Below, piece after piece: positions 11,784-24,395 of a stretch of DNA of 64,000 bases. The translations under genes were made by a program, and so were the position numbers. The notes under the pieces are model-generated. The model worked only from the letters and a program-made list of their open reading frames with translations. It was not told the DNA's origin and ran no database searches. The stretch covers positions 5,180,001 to 5,244,000 of the forward strand of contig JAEMBT020000002.1 in NCBI GenBank assembly GCA_018873245.2, written 5' to 3'. The stretch is from Archegozetes longisetosus. Taxonomy: Eukaryota > Arthropoda > Arachnida > Sarcoptiformes > Trhypochthoniidae. The number at the start of each line of letters is the position of its first letter. Position 1 is the stretch's first letter.

Positions 11784-13680
11784 TTATCTAATAAAACAAC
11801 TGATAATGTATGACGTCCATAAGGGCCAAGTTATATAAAGGAGTCCATAAATATTATGTAAAACTATATTTCGAGGAAGTCTTTCGTAAATGCCATCACC
11901 AGTTCTCTTTATTCTATCCATAATGACTCCTTCTGGAACAGTTCTTCGTTCAGTAACAAGTCCGAGCCAAGCAAAAAAGTCAATGAAAGCTGTGGCCACA
12001 TTGAAATTATCTTTCCAGCCATATTCAGATGCAGAATAATCATAAGGAAATGTGTGGTGATAGTTGTGATAACCTTCACAAATAAATTTAAATTGTTTAA
12101 TTAATAAATCCTTTTGTAAAGGGTGGGCAAAATAATTTTCAGAGGTCTACAGCAAAACTTCAAATACTAGAAGATAAAGCTTTTATCTAAGCAAAAAGAT
12201 CCAAATTAAACTAGTTGGTTATATTTGAATTTTAGATTGACCACTGATTGCATTGTATAATGGTTTTTTGTGATATTGCATCTATTTATCTTATTAGCTC
12301 AATTTTAAAGAAGAGAAATCCTACTTGACCTTTATCTGCAAGCTTTTACGATATTTTCATTTTACATATAATAAAATATCGAAACTTTTTATTATCACGC
12401 TGTACACATCCCATTAATGAAATTGCACTTGTTTCAATTTAGTCCAAAATGATTCGATCTGAATGTGGTACAAATAGTGGTTAATCTAAAAATTAAATGT
12501 AATCAACTTTTGTCAACAAGAATGTTTAAAAAATTACGTCTCTAGAATTAAGAGCTTTTATTGTAGATTTCTGAAAAAGGTTTCGCACATTTCTCTTGTT
12601 CTCTGTTAAGTGTATTCTACTAAATATTTATTGAAATCAGATGTTACTAACCTTCGCCTAACGACATATAAACTACAAATTTATTATCTCGCGGTTCAAT
12701 TCGGCTGTCATAAGGTCTAGATTTAGATAAATTATATATTAAAGACTTAACTTAAGAAATAAATAAATAATAAGAAAATGATTACTTATTGCCATAGATA
12801 TGAGCAGCAGAGTTGACGAGCCAGGCCTGATGCAACTTTAAATATAATCATAATTAAATCATACTCATTCATGGAACTAACTTTTAAGTTTCAACTTACC
12901 GACATTACATAACGGAACCAATTACCAAAAAACACAATCAAAAATGGCTCTTCGAAAAAATAGAGTGGAACTATCATTGGAATTACACCCCAAATCAATA
13001 TTACCTATATTTTTCAAAATAAAATATAATCTTAATCATTAGAATCTATTGCTTTTGGTTATGGTTTGAACAATCGATGTGTATAAGTCTACTGAAATGA
13101 ACATAGTTTAACGAAGAACTTTTAAATTAATACTTACAAGAGGTATATAAAATCTCCGTTGAAATCGAACTATCGGGTCAGCCCAAACATCTGACATGTC
13201 GATAGTTTTTCCCTTTTCTATAACTTGTGGATGTTTTCTAACTAAAAGCCATCCCATATGAGCGAAGAAGAATCCTCTTTTAGAATTATGAGGATCTGCA
13301 TCTGTTTCAGAATATTTATGGTGAACACGATGATCTCGACACCACTCATAGATATCATTCTGAAGTGCCATTGTCTGCATGATCATCAACAAAACTCTTA
13401 AACTCCAATGTGCTTTATATGAACGATGAGTCCACAGCCTATGACTACCTGCCAGAACACCAAACGCAGCGAAATGAGCGATAAAATAACTCCATAAAAA
13501 GGATTGCCATTTAGAGTATTTGATGGCTAAATACCATCCATAAAAGCCAAAGATGTGTAACATTGTTAGAGTGATAATATTACGCCAAACGATTTGAATT
13601 TTATAGATTTGATTTTTATTGTTGACAGTTTTACACTCAAACACCTCGTTTGAGCACATCTTGTCCTCGGATTCATGCAT
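11784..13680 (-). CDS. Desaturase F: acyl-CoA delta-9-type desaturase
   Basis: A membrane di-iron enzyme that puts a cis double bond into long-chain acyl-CoA using cytochrome b5 and oxygen. Exons in reading order: 13138-13680, 12900-13004, 12786-12835, 12652-12716, 11784-12073. All have GT-AG junctions in frame and sum to 350 residues, the usual length. All three histidine boxes are present: HRLWTH, HRVHH and HNYHH, the last at the start of exon 5. Membrane segments flank the boxes (LTMLHIFGFYGWYLA, VILIWGVIPMIVPLYFF). The ATG at 13680 is shared with copies G, H and I. A (CT)n tract lies 120 bases upstream. The double-bond position is inferred from family resemblance to arthropod stearoyl-CoA desaturases, not proven. 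Confidence 0.94.
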
Positions 13681-13800
13681 TGATCAGTTATCAAAGTTGA
13701 AACTTTTAAATGAGAAGCATTGGTAACTGTAGAGAATATAATATAAAGCTTTTTGTCAAATTTTAATCGAATATGTTCTGCAAAGAAAGGTAAAAGTTTT

Positions 13801-13801
<1 letters not shown>

Positions 13802-13871
<70 letters not shown>
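13802..13871. repeat. (CT)n microsatellite
   Basis: About 34 uninterrupted CT units. The homologous place upstream of desaturase G (about 26425) reads only GCTATCTCTAATC, so the array expanded after duplication. On the coding (minus) strand it is a GA tract about 120 bases before the ATG. Confidence 0.95.
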
Positions 13872-13874
<3 letters not shown>

Positions 13875-16800
13875 ATGAAGTCCATTAATTATGTACAATA
13901 TTATTTATAATGAGACGAAATCTGAATTAGACTTATAAATAAGTAGATATTAAACATAAAGTCAAAATCATTAAAAATGATATTCTAGTTGATTTTTGAT
14001 ACGAATAGATAGAAAAGTCATTTAATTAAACAAGGTTTAATAAGACTTACCAATAAGTTGAGATGAGATTAGATTGATGAATATTTTCTTAATGATCATC
14101 AACTTGAAAGTTAAAAAATATAAAAACGTAGGTTTATAACTTGAACGAAAGATAAATTTTTTCAGGGCTTACTTTACTATAACTAATCCTACATTAAAGT
14201 AAGATAAGGTCAATAGGACGATATTTCAGTGACAGCCAGAGAAAGTTATTTGGAAAAAAGTGAGAGTAGAAAATTTTGACTTAAAAAGCTTGCATATCAC
14301 AATTTAGTTTCATTAAGCTTACTATACATTCTTATGTATATTAGTAGGTCTTACCTCAGAGTTGATGGAAGTATTAAGGCCTGAAACGGGCACGTCTTCG
14401 TCAAATGTGATCAATTTCAATAAACTGATTGTTCTCTTTTTTTGCTGAAAATTTTCCTCTACTTTGAGTGAAAATTATTATAATACATAAAATAATAAAA
14501 GAATAGCCGATAGAAAGTAGGCTTTTTTGACATAATGGTAACGTTTTATTAAACAGTCTTAAAGTATTTTCCGATTAGTCAAAATTGATTGACATGAATG
14601 TCCAAAATAATCAAAAGCTTAATTAACAATAAATATTGGTAAAATATTTGACCCGATATTGAATACGAAGACTGAATGTCAAAGTCACCCTAAAGTCACT
14701 TCAAAGTCGATCTTTTCGATATTAAGGGCATATTTCATAACCCTATTTATGTTTCATAATTCATATTTTGAATATAATTTGAATACTCTTTCAATGTTTT
14801 ATTTACTTTGAAATGTGAATAAAGTTTTCGTGTTTTGAACTATTGAGTTAATGCTATATTATCAGTAATTGTATAGATTTCAAAATACTTTAATCACAAT
14901 TAGAGAATTGGATTATGAGCTGAAAATTTTAAATTCGACAGGAAAATTCGTGGTTATATTCTTTATAAAGCTAGAGGTTTCAATGAAAGTGAATCAATTT
15001 CGTACTAATTTTGATAAATTACTGATATCAAGACTTAAAAGTTTGGTAGCATTGCGTGCAAACAAACAAATTGCAGCTGTCATTCAAAAATGTATTATAA
15101 TAGCAGAAGAAATGCACTATAATTTTCGCTGTTGAACTTTAAATCGCATAACTGAACATAATTCAGGTTGTATTGTCAACGGAAAACCCGAATATTAGAG
15201 CTCATGAGCGTTATTAAGATTCACAACTTTTATAGTTATAAATAAAAGTAGATCTAGAGTAGATCTTAAGCAAAACTTAAGAAGCAATACTTCTAATTAA
15301 TGAAGGATTGAATTGTTTAGAATAAGAGTTTATGGATCAGAAAAGTATTGTTTGTTCTCATATAGTGGAGGTTACTATAAGCTTAAATCACCAGTTAATG
15401 CTTCAATATTTAGATAACTTGACGAATAAATTGAGCTGTAAAAGAGAACACTGTGTTAGGTAAATATTGACGCCTGTTTACAATCATATATATTAACGTT
15501 TCATAATAACAATTTCAATCCAGTGTTAATGATATGTTAATACTGTATATCTTTAACGTGCCTTAGTATTTTGTCTTTATCAACATTAAATAACGTACAA
15601 TTGATCGAAACTAAAACTCAGTAGCGTTTCACTTTTATACAGTTCGCGTCAAACAAAGTGGCCGTTGATTGAAACATTAAAGTCAAGTATTTCTCAGAAC
15701 AGGATTAACATAGATTAATAAGACTCACAAAGTATTTATAAAATGATTAAGTCTTCAAGATAACACACAAAACAAGTATAAAATTTCAGTTCTAACGAAA
15801 ATTTAGCTCAATTTATTTTAAATATTTCTAAAAACACCACAATGATTTCACGTTTACTACGAAGATGGCTTCAGAAATCTTCAACAAGTTCATAAAATAA
15901 CAAAAATACCTTAGAAAACAATTAAGTAAAATTTCAACAAGCTTCGAAAAGAGAAGAACTAGAACGGACGGCAGGATCGGGTAAACCTCCGAAAAATTTC
16001 GGCAGTTGTTAGGCATAGAATGTATCAGCATTATGACAATATGAAGTCTCTTTTTGAAGATATGAAAACTTGCATTGATTTGTGTCTCACTACCCTTTGG
16101 TAGTGTGCGCATATTAAATATTTGAAATTTGTTAGTTATTTAGTTCGAATTATAATCTAAAGTTTTTGAGAATTTCAATAAATTTGAAAAATTTTTTCAT
16201 AATTAAATACGAAGTTCTTTAACCGCCACTTTATTTGACGTGACTGTATAGTAAATTCGTATATTCATTAAAATCATCGAGTAGTAAAATACTCATGCAA
16301 AATATTAATAAAAATGTTGAATTTTTAAACTTTAATTAAAATTAAATATAACTAATGAAATAGCACTGACCAATTATAAAGCATATAATCTTTCACATAG
16401 TAGTTTTAGGTTCAGTATTTGGACTCAAATGATTAAAAGTATATAACCCTAAATGCTTTAAAAATATAACTCTAAATTTTAGAACTTTTTTCACTGCTGA
16501 GTTTTAGTTTTAATGGATTGTACTAGATCTGGTCAGACATTTTCGATCTGAAAAAAATATTTACTTATAGAAAATAAAGCATAAGATAAACTCATGTTTA
16601 TTCAGTAAAATAACAATAGCTCTGGTATTGACTGTGCTATTATATTGGAATTTATTGAAATTTATTTGAATCAACTTCAACTGTTAAAATATAATCTAAA
16701 GCAATAAATAGATTATAGCGTGCAAACATGGCCAGTAACCTAAAAATGTTGTTTAGGTTTACTCATTCAACTGACAAAAAACCTATAAATGCATCCGTCA

Positions 16801-18117
16801 TTGTAATGTCAAGTTTGAAAAGTTCTCAACTCATATTTGCTAGTAGAGAAAAGCTGAATAGAAATAAGGTTTAAAAGGAAACTTTTGGGAAATACATCAA
16901 ATCAATAGAAATTATTGAGTAATAAATGTCTAAAATGTGGAAATTTAGAATAAATTAAAATCAAAAGTTGACTTTTGTTGATTTAGTTACGCCTCGAGCT
17001 AAGTGTAACGGATTTACCACAGTTGCGCCTTGTTCGACCAATTTTTCGTAAATTTTTGTCTATTCTGCTTGATACAGTTTTCCTCAAGTACTGCACAATA
17101 TGTTAATCTTTAAATAAGATTACCAAAAATCATGTCATAGGATTATTATTTTGAAAATAATGAGTAGATTATATGAAAGTATTTATGAAGGAAATATAGA
17201 AACCATAATGATTTTTAAGATTAGTTCAACTAATAAAGCTGATGAATTCTACTTTATATATTTACTGTATAATTATTAGTAATAATTTATTACTAACAAC
17301 ACATAGCGAGTCAAAATTAATTAAAACTAACGTTTTATAGCTCTCCCACAGATAGGCAAACAAGTCTTTAGCTGTAATAAAACGTTTATATTAGTTGACG
17401 TGAGTTCTAACAAGTAAAAGATAATAAATCTGCTGTTTGTATACAAAAAATATAACACGTATTCTGCAAAGCTGTAAAGAAGTAAAAGTAAAAAAGTTGT
17501 CGAACAACAATTTGGCCAAGAAAGAACACATGAAAGAGTTGTCAGTTTTAACATAAATACCTGTATGTGAGACTAATAATCAAAATTGTAAAGAGTAGCT
17601 ATAATACACTTGTCTAGTTTGCTCCTTCAACAGGCAATTTTATCATAATAATAGACAAGTTTTATTTAAGACTTTCCTTATAATAAGATTTTGAGCAGAG
17701 TATTAGTTATATTAAGTAAAAGTTGCTTGTAAATCATGCAAAGTATCAATAAGTAATGTATCTGTTACATCAAATGTAACTTAGATTTACTTTGAAAAAT
17801 CTAATTATTCGATCGTAATTATACTTTTTTAATACAAAAAACTTTCCTCCTTTACTCACAAAAGTGCAAAACAACAAAACAACTCAAGTCCTTTCTCAGT
17901 CTGAATCAATTTTAACTTTTATAAAGTGCTCAAATATTGGGTTTACGATTTCATTTCATATTGTGATCAGTGACACGAATATCTCGTGCTCATAAAAACA
18001 TTTTTTCACTTTACATCGAGAACTACGATGAAAACTATAACCACTTAAAAATCCCTTCAATAAAACTTAAAGTTACCAAAACTTTAACAAATATTTACTT
18101 GTTCTCGAAATAATTAC
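13872..18117. other. Long divergent intergenic region between desaturase F and ELO B
   Basis: Bases 13872-14200 match the 5' flank of desaturase G (26440-26730) and so belong to the duplicated desaturase promoter. Bases 17570-18117 match the 5' flank of ELO A. The 3.3 kb between shows no gene: frames at 14869 (TTG start), 15828-16112 (94 codons, ATG, no domain) and 17327 have no recognisable domain. Confidence 0.4.
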
Positions 18118-18207
18118 TTGTTTAGAAATTTGTTCAAATCCACTGAAGTTTATATCATTGATAATCAAAAGTTGTCTACTGTTTGGAAAAGAGTTTCAAA
18201 TTTGAAG

Positions 18208-19248
18208 ATGTCTTACGCGCAAAGTATACGAAGTACTACATCAACACTTAATTATATTCTCCATCAATATTGGATCGATTGTCAGGACCCGCGAACTAAA
18301 GACTACTTTCTCGTGGACATATCTCCGTTTACTTTTGGTTTGATAATGTGTTCGTATGTATTTTTCGCCAAATCATTAGGTCCTAAACTGATGAAGAATA
18401 GAGAACCGATGCAGTTGAAAGGTCTTATGTTGGTTTATAATATAACGATGGTCTTAATCAACGCATTTTTCTTCTTTCAAGTCGTTATTCATTGTGAGCG
18501 CGGAAAAAGATTTGTAGATTTTAAATATCCTGACCGAAGCGACACTTCAGCAAAAGCCTTATGGGAACTCAGCATGGGTTGGTGGTACTGGATGACAAAA
18601 TTCTTTGATCTGTTGGACACTGTGTTCTTTGTATTGAGAAAGAAGAATTCTCACATTACATTTTTGCATATCTATCATCACACTTGTGTCCCGTAAGATA
18701 TTTTCATTTTAATTTATATTTTATGATAATATTATTTTTCATATCATGAAGCCTCTAATCATTTAAAAGATAAGCAGCTTTCCTAAAGTTTAATGTTTTA
18801 ATACTAGGATATTTTTAAAATTTTGATATTATTTTGAAAAGAATATCTTTTTCGCAGAGTTTTCGGATGGCTATGTCTTAAGCACAACGCCGTAATGCCA
18901 GCCACAGCTCTGTTCGCATTGATAAACTCATTTATCCATACAGTTATGTATTCCTATTACGCATTGTCAGCACTCGGGCCACAAGTTCGTAAATATCTTT
19001 GGTGGAAAAAGTATATAACTCAGTTGCAATTGGGACAATTCGTCTTTGGTATGATCTATGGGATTATTATGATCTTCTTGCAAACTGGATATCCGAAATT
19101 TTGGTTTTGGTTTGGGATGACTCAGCCACCCTTCTTTTTCTTTATGTTTTATGATTTTTATCGAAAATCTTATAACACAACCAATTATATGAGTAACAAT
19201 AATAATGACCTCAAATCTAATAAATGTTATGCAAATAAAGTTGAGTAA
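18208..19248 (+). CDS. ELO B: very-long-chain fatty acid elongase
   Basis: Two exons, 18208-18692 and 18858-19248, joined across a 165-base GT-AG intron, encode 291 residues. Motifs: [28 protein letters not shown]. The protein is close to ELO A and differs mostly in the loop after residue 20 (KDYFLVD) and the tail. The frame is open to 18118 from a TTG, but the shared ATG at 18208 is the credible start. The intron is almost base-for-base the same as that of ELO A although the exons differ at many sites, which suggests gene conversion. It diverges from desaturase F, 4.5 kb upstream. Confidence 0.93.
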
Positions 19249-20082
19249 CTGATTGTAAGCTTTCGGTCATGTCAATGTATGATACAGTATAAAAAGAATT
19301 ATTGGACATTGTTTATTCATTCCAGAAAATTCTGTTACTATTCTATTAATCAAAAAATGCAGACTATGTTTCAAATTTCGATTATAAGAATGCAATAAAA
19401 ATTTTAATATTTTTATGGTTATTTCAAATGTTAAAACTATGAATACTTCGAATGAGTGATCTCAATGATAATTTCATTAGATATTCGAATCTATTGAACC
19501 GGGTTCTCGTTTCGAAGCTTAATTCAAAAATCTTTATAACTAATTTTGCCTTGAGGATTTCCATAAGTAGAGTTTGTGAGTGAGAGTTTGATTTCGAACT
19601 TTTTAATCCGATAAGAAGCAATGACAATAAAAGTAGCATTTAGTAATGATCAGATCACTTGTATTGGAATTAAATGTTTAATTTGCTGAAATAATTTATT
19701 TAAAGCTTATTTTTGTAAGATTTATTTTAAACGATTGAATGAATAATAGTGAATATCTGGGTATCTAACGTTTGCTTATGAGTCAGCAGTTATCGAGTAC
19801 TTTAGACATGTTGAGAACGTTTGGAGTTGAGTTACAAATAGTGGTGATTGAAAAGGAGTGGCTCAAAATCTCTGACCTACCACTCAACCAATTCAAGTAG
19901 AGCAGCCAAAGTTGTAGTAAAGCTTGTTGATGTAAACTTTGTAGTAGTAGTTATTATTGACTAATATTAATACACACCTATGGACAAAACTATCTTTAGT
20001 CGATTAAAGTCGAATAACTTTTGACTTGATGATCCGATTTTCAAACCGATTTCAGTTCTAAGTAGCTGAATAATCAGCATTA
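19249..20082. other. 3' flank of ELO B
   Basis: No gene. Bases about 19680-19805 (GAGTCAGCAGTTATCGAGTA) recur at 58565-58690, downstream of the orphan ELO exon E, so the A/B/E lineage was duplicated with its 3' flank. At 58690 the other copy carries about 300 extra bases before the match resumes (AACATGTTGAGAA). Confidence 0.45.
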
Positions 20083-21070
20083 TTAAATCTAGAATATTTT
20101 TTCAAAGGTCACTAGGATCATTGCGCTAGAGTATTTTAAAATTTAAACTTAATTTTCCTTATATTTAAACAATTTTCAAGAGGTATGCTTTAAAAAATCA
20201 ATAAAAATTACTGGATCAAATTAAGTAAAAATGAATTTATTCAAAGTAATTAACATAAAACAAACTTTAAGAAAATTTTCAATAAATATAGAAATATTTA
20301 CAAAAATTAAGCTCAAACAAGAATCAATAGCTGGTGTGACCGCAGGCTGCCACCAGCACTTCCTACAATCGACTTGGCATTGAATTCAATAAACTAATGA
20401 AATATTGTCTCCAGGAGGCACCATATATTGTTTAATGAGCTTTTTGAAGGGCTGCCACCAATTCCTCTTTTGAATTGATGGCCGGGCGCTCACTTCTGAT
20501 CAGTGCCTTTATCATTGAGCCAGCATTTTCATCAGGATTGAGATCTGGTGATAAGCTGAAGCAAAAAGTTGTTCAGAAAATAACGTTTTCAAATTTCAAT
20601 CAAATCCTCTTGGATATGGAAGAACAAAACTTTAAGCATCTCCAATGTTACCAGTTATCCAATGTTTATTTTGGTTTTTCAGTTATTGAAAAAATTAATA
20701 TTTAACTTTCAAAGCATTTCTCATTCGTACTTCTATAGTTTTTCAAAAATTTTTTAAAATGCTGCTTATCTAGCTACTCAGAACTGAAATCAGTTTAAAA
20801 TTTAATTTAACCATTTAAAAGTTATTCATGTTTAACTGACTAGAGATATTTATCTCCAATAGTGTTTCCTTATTTATTGGAGAATTTTCTCAATATTTGT
20901 TTTATCTTGATTATTTTGAATAAATTCTATTTTACTTAATTCTTATTTTTATTGATTTTTTAAGCAAAACTTACTGAAAATCGTTTAAATATATAAAAAA
21001 TTAAATAAAATTTCAAAAATTTATAGCTCAATGATCCTAGTGACTTTTAAAAAAATATTGTAGATTTTAA
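20083..21070. mobile_element. Tc1-type element with long TIRs
   Basis: Left arm 20083-20250 and right arm about 20915-21070 are inverted copies (shared TCACTAGGATCATTG and TTAAAAAATCAATAAAAAT). Between them lies a degraded Tc1 transposase fragment. It is about 990 bases and non-autonomous, and it truncates the hAT-like MITE downstream of ELO C. Confidence 0.7.
20330..20562 (-). pseudogene. Tc1-like transposase C-terminal fragment
   Basis: Read on the minus strand: PDLNPDENAGSMIKAL, then RPAINSKEELVAALQKAH, a stop, and a tail ending CGHTSY. This is the classic C-terminal Tc1 layout (SPDLNPIEN ... GGHTKY); the Asp/Glu of the DDE triad survives in the DENAG segment. Upstream catalytic parts are absent. 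Confidence 0.7.
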
Positions 21071-21480
21071 CAGTATTATAAAGAAACAGTACTGAGTTTA
21101 ACAGTATCTCACAAATGTATAAAATCATTAGCGCTGAAACTGTAATTAAATACTTCAAAATTGAGGAGACCTTTAAGTATAACAAATACAAGCATTTTAT
21201 TGTCTATTGTTTCAAAATGTCTAATAAAAATATTGTGTCAGATTCAAAGAAGAGTGAATCACAATAAAATAATTGAAATTGATTTAGATAGTCTAATTTA
21301 GATACTGATAAAGTTGACAAATGCTATTCATTAGATCTAACTTTGATTTAATTAAACAGTAATTAATATTGATTTTCAATTGTATTTATTTTGTATTCAT
21401 TAGTAAAATCATTATTTCAATAATTATTTTCGGATCAGATCGGAATTAGCATTTTTGCTTTTTTCCGCCTCTATTATATA
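21071..21480. mobile_element. hAT-like MITE fragment after ELO C
   Basis: Nearly identical, in inverse orientation, to 31377-31780 downstream of ELO D, including GATCTGATCCG near the end next to the ELO stop. In D the element is complete with an opposite end TGATGCCTCTA; here the far end is cut off by the Tc1 element. It replaces most of the ELO 3' UTR. Confidence 0.55.
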
Positions 21481-22506
21481 TTACTCAGCTTTATTTACAA
21501 AATAATTATTAGATTTGAGTTCATTATTACTGTAATTTATATTATTGGTTGTGTTGTAAGATTTTCGATAGAAGTCATAAAACATAAAGAAAAAGAAGGG
21601 TGGCTGAGTCATTCCAAACCAAAACCAAAATTTCGGATAACCAATTTGTAAGAAAGTCATTATAGCTCCATAGACCATATAAAAGACGAATTGTCCCAAT
21701 TGCAACTGGGTTATATACTTTTTCCACCAAAGATATTTACGAACTTGTGGCCCGAGTATTGACAATGCGTAATAAGAATACATAACTGAATGGATAAATG
21801 AGTTCATCAATGCGAACAGAGCTGTGGCTGGTATTACGGCGTTGTGCTTAAAACATAGCCATCCGAAAACACTGCGAAAAATAATCTTTTCAAATAAACG
21901 TCAAAATTGAAAAATTTCATAATGTCTTAGTCATTAAATCCGCTTATTTAAGCGCTCAGTCATTTTTATGATATGAAAGACAATATTTTGTAAAATATAA
22001 ACGAAAATGAAAATTTCTTACGGGACACAAGTGTGATGATAGAGATGCAAAAATGTGATGTGAGAATTCTTCTTTCTCAATACAAAGAACACAGTATCCA
22101 ACAGATCCAAGAATTTTGTCATCCAGTACCACCAGGCCATGCTCAGTTCCCACAAGGCTTTTGCTGAAGTGTCGCTTCGATCAGGATATTTAAAATCTAT
22201 AAATCTTTTTCCGCGCTCACAGTGAGTAACGACATAAAGGAAGAAAAATGTGTTAATCAAGGCCATCGATATATTATAAGCTAACATAAGGCCTTTCAAT
22301 TGTATCGGTTCCCTATTCTTCATTAGTTTAGGACCTAATGATATGGCAAAAAATATATACGAACACATTATCAAACCAAAATTAAACGGAGATGTGTCCA
22401 CGAGAAAGTAGCTTTTAGTTCGCGGGTCTTGACAATCGATCCAATATTGATGAAGAATATAACTAAGAGTTGACGACATATTTCGTATGTTTTGCGCATA
22501 AGACAT
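21481..22506 (-). CDS. ELO C: very-long-chain fatty acid elongase
   Basis: Exon 1 is 22022-22506 and exon 2 is 21481-21871, joined (CC|T) across a 150-base intron to give 291 residues. Motifs: KFLDLLDT, HLYHH, HSVMYSYY, TQLQLGQ. It belongs with ELO D to a second subfamily (NNINYNNNELKSNN-type tail). It runs opposite to ELO B, tail to tail, with the Tc1 element between them. Its 5' flank (22507-22834) holds the conserved ELO promoter block, then a MITE. A Met-to-Ile change (VIPATALF) removes an internal methionine only. Confidence 0.92.
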
Positions 22507-22834
22507 CTTCAAATTTGAGACTCTTTTCCAAACAGTAGACAACTTTTGATTATTGATGATATGAAACTTCAGTCGATTTGAACAAATTTCAAAATAAAGT
22601 TAAAGTGAGGTTATCCAGCAGTTATATTTGATGTAACAGACACGTAACTTATTGATACTTTGCATAATTTACAAACAGTTTTTACTTAATAAAACTAATA
22701 CTCGCTCAAAATCTTATTATGAGTTTTGAATAAAATTTACTATTTTCAATTATATAATTTCCTGTTGAGGGAACAAACCAGACAAGTGTAATGTAACTAT
22801 TCTATACAATTTTAATTATTGGTCTCATTTACAG

Positions 22835-23411
22835 TAGACCCTTTACTTTCCAGGTTTAAACCAATTAAATCTGATAAAACCCTCTGAAGGAAATCTTTGA
22901 ACTTGGGTCTAACTAGAAAAAGCCCGAATAAAGTATACGTAAAAAGTGTTAAATTTGATTATTAGAGTCTTTCGAAATGTTATGCGTTTTGAATAGTTCC
23001 AGAGGTCTAAGAATAAAAATTTCCTTATTGTTATAGAATGTGATATTCCCTTAGTATTATTTTAAAAAATTTAAAATTTTCCACTCGTCTGGGTGATTAG
23101 CATTAGTACGAAGATCAGCTTCACCCGTTACGATTTAACTACTACTACTAAGCACCCAAATGAGTGGAAAATTTGGAGTTTTTATAATAATACAAAGGGA
23201 ATATCATATTCAATAACAGTAAGGAAATTTTTATTCTCAGACCTCTAGAACTATTTAAAAACCCATAACTTTTCGAAAGACTAATAATTAAATTTAACAC
23301 CCGATACGTATATTTTTTTCGGGCTTTTTCAAGACAACCCCGATTTCAAAATTTTCCTTCAGAGGGTTTTATCAGGTTTAATCTGGTTAAACCTGGAAAG
23401 TGCAGAATCAA
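22835..23411. mobile_element. Solo MITE of the Fanzor-composite outer family
   Basis: Inverted arms of about 200 bases (left TTCCAGAGGTCTAAGAATAA; right TTATTCTCAGACCTCTAGAA, with GGTTTAA near both ends). The arms match the outer arms of the 26732-30011 composite. The centre (TAGTACGAAGATCAGC ... ACTACTACTACTAAGCACCC) corresponds to the place where the composite was further invaded. It sits in the ELO C promoter. Confidence 0.75.
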
Positions 23412-23970
23412 ATATATACATATTATTGCATAGAAATTCCGAAAAAGTTTTTATTTATAACTTCTAAAATTTTGTTTTAAATTTAATTGTCTTTTGCTTA
23501 CAAATAAATCGAATACTAAATTTTAATAAAATTAAGTTTTCATAATTTAATCGTGCGACCACGAGAATTAATAAACTTTTAAAGTTGTTTATGCACACTT
23601 TCTATGATATAAGCTATATATAAGTTGCAGAACGTTGTCAAATTTTTAAGGTTATATCTATCCATTCATTGATTTTTACATATTTTATGGTCTCTGAATC
23701 ATTTTTTATTACGTTTTAATGGATTTTTGACCTGAATCAAGCCCGAAAACATAATGAACCAATCGATGATCATATTCGAAATTTACACGAACTCCTCTAT
23801 AATTTTTCTTTGCGCCATCTTTTTTGATCAAATTTTTATTTTAATGTCATAAATGGTTTAAAAGAGCATGTTTAGTCCTCGATGAGTTATTCTATGAATT
23901 TTCGCACCCAATTCTCTTAAGTGAAAGACTTGTAAACAGCGGAACAATTCACTAGTTATTACGTTCACAT
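23412..23970. other. Intergenic, nothing recognised
   Basis: AT-rich sequence between the MITE and the ELO relic. No homology to other parts of the window was noticed. Confidence 0.35.
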
Positions 23971-24042
23971 TTATTTATGTTTTACGTCTTCTATCGAGAA
24001 TCTTACGAAAACGCAACCAATAATTTGAATAACAATAAATAA
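23971..24042 (+). pseudogene. ELO C-terminal relic
   Basis: Translates as FMFYVFYRESYENATNNLNN and ends in a stop, matching the last 25 residues of the ELO proteins ([12 protein letters not shown]). Only this tail and the 3' UTR (to about 24190) survive. It converges on desaturase G, which shows the original ELO-desaturase pairing. Confidence 0.75.
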
Positions 24043-24395
24043 AACTAATAAAACTGAGCACTATACTATAAAGAAAGTGACTAGAAATCTTGATCTTCAA
24101 TCAAAATTCAATTCCTTTATATTTTATGCTTTTAAATGAATGAAAATTGTTTATTGTCTGCGTTATTTTAACAATAAATAGCTATCATTGAAATAAATGA
24201 TTGCTATGAAAGTAAGTCAAACTATGATGAACTCAAATTTATGCAAAATATCAACTAATTTTTCATAAATTGCATTCAATTTATTTTATTCATATTAAAC
24301 CATTATTAACCCCATAATAGTAATAAGTCACATAATATAACTTCCTTATAAATGACCAAAATAATTTGAAGACAATAAAATTAGAATTTTATTGA

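Noticed and set aside
14869-15135. 88-codon frame
   Set aside because: Starts at TTG, no domain, no paralogue in the homologous region of the other copies.
15828-16112. 94-codon minus-strand frame with ATG
   Set aside because: No recognisable domain, hydrophobic low-complexity composition, no splice context; cannot be supported as a gene.
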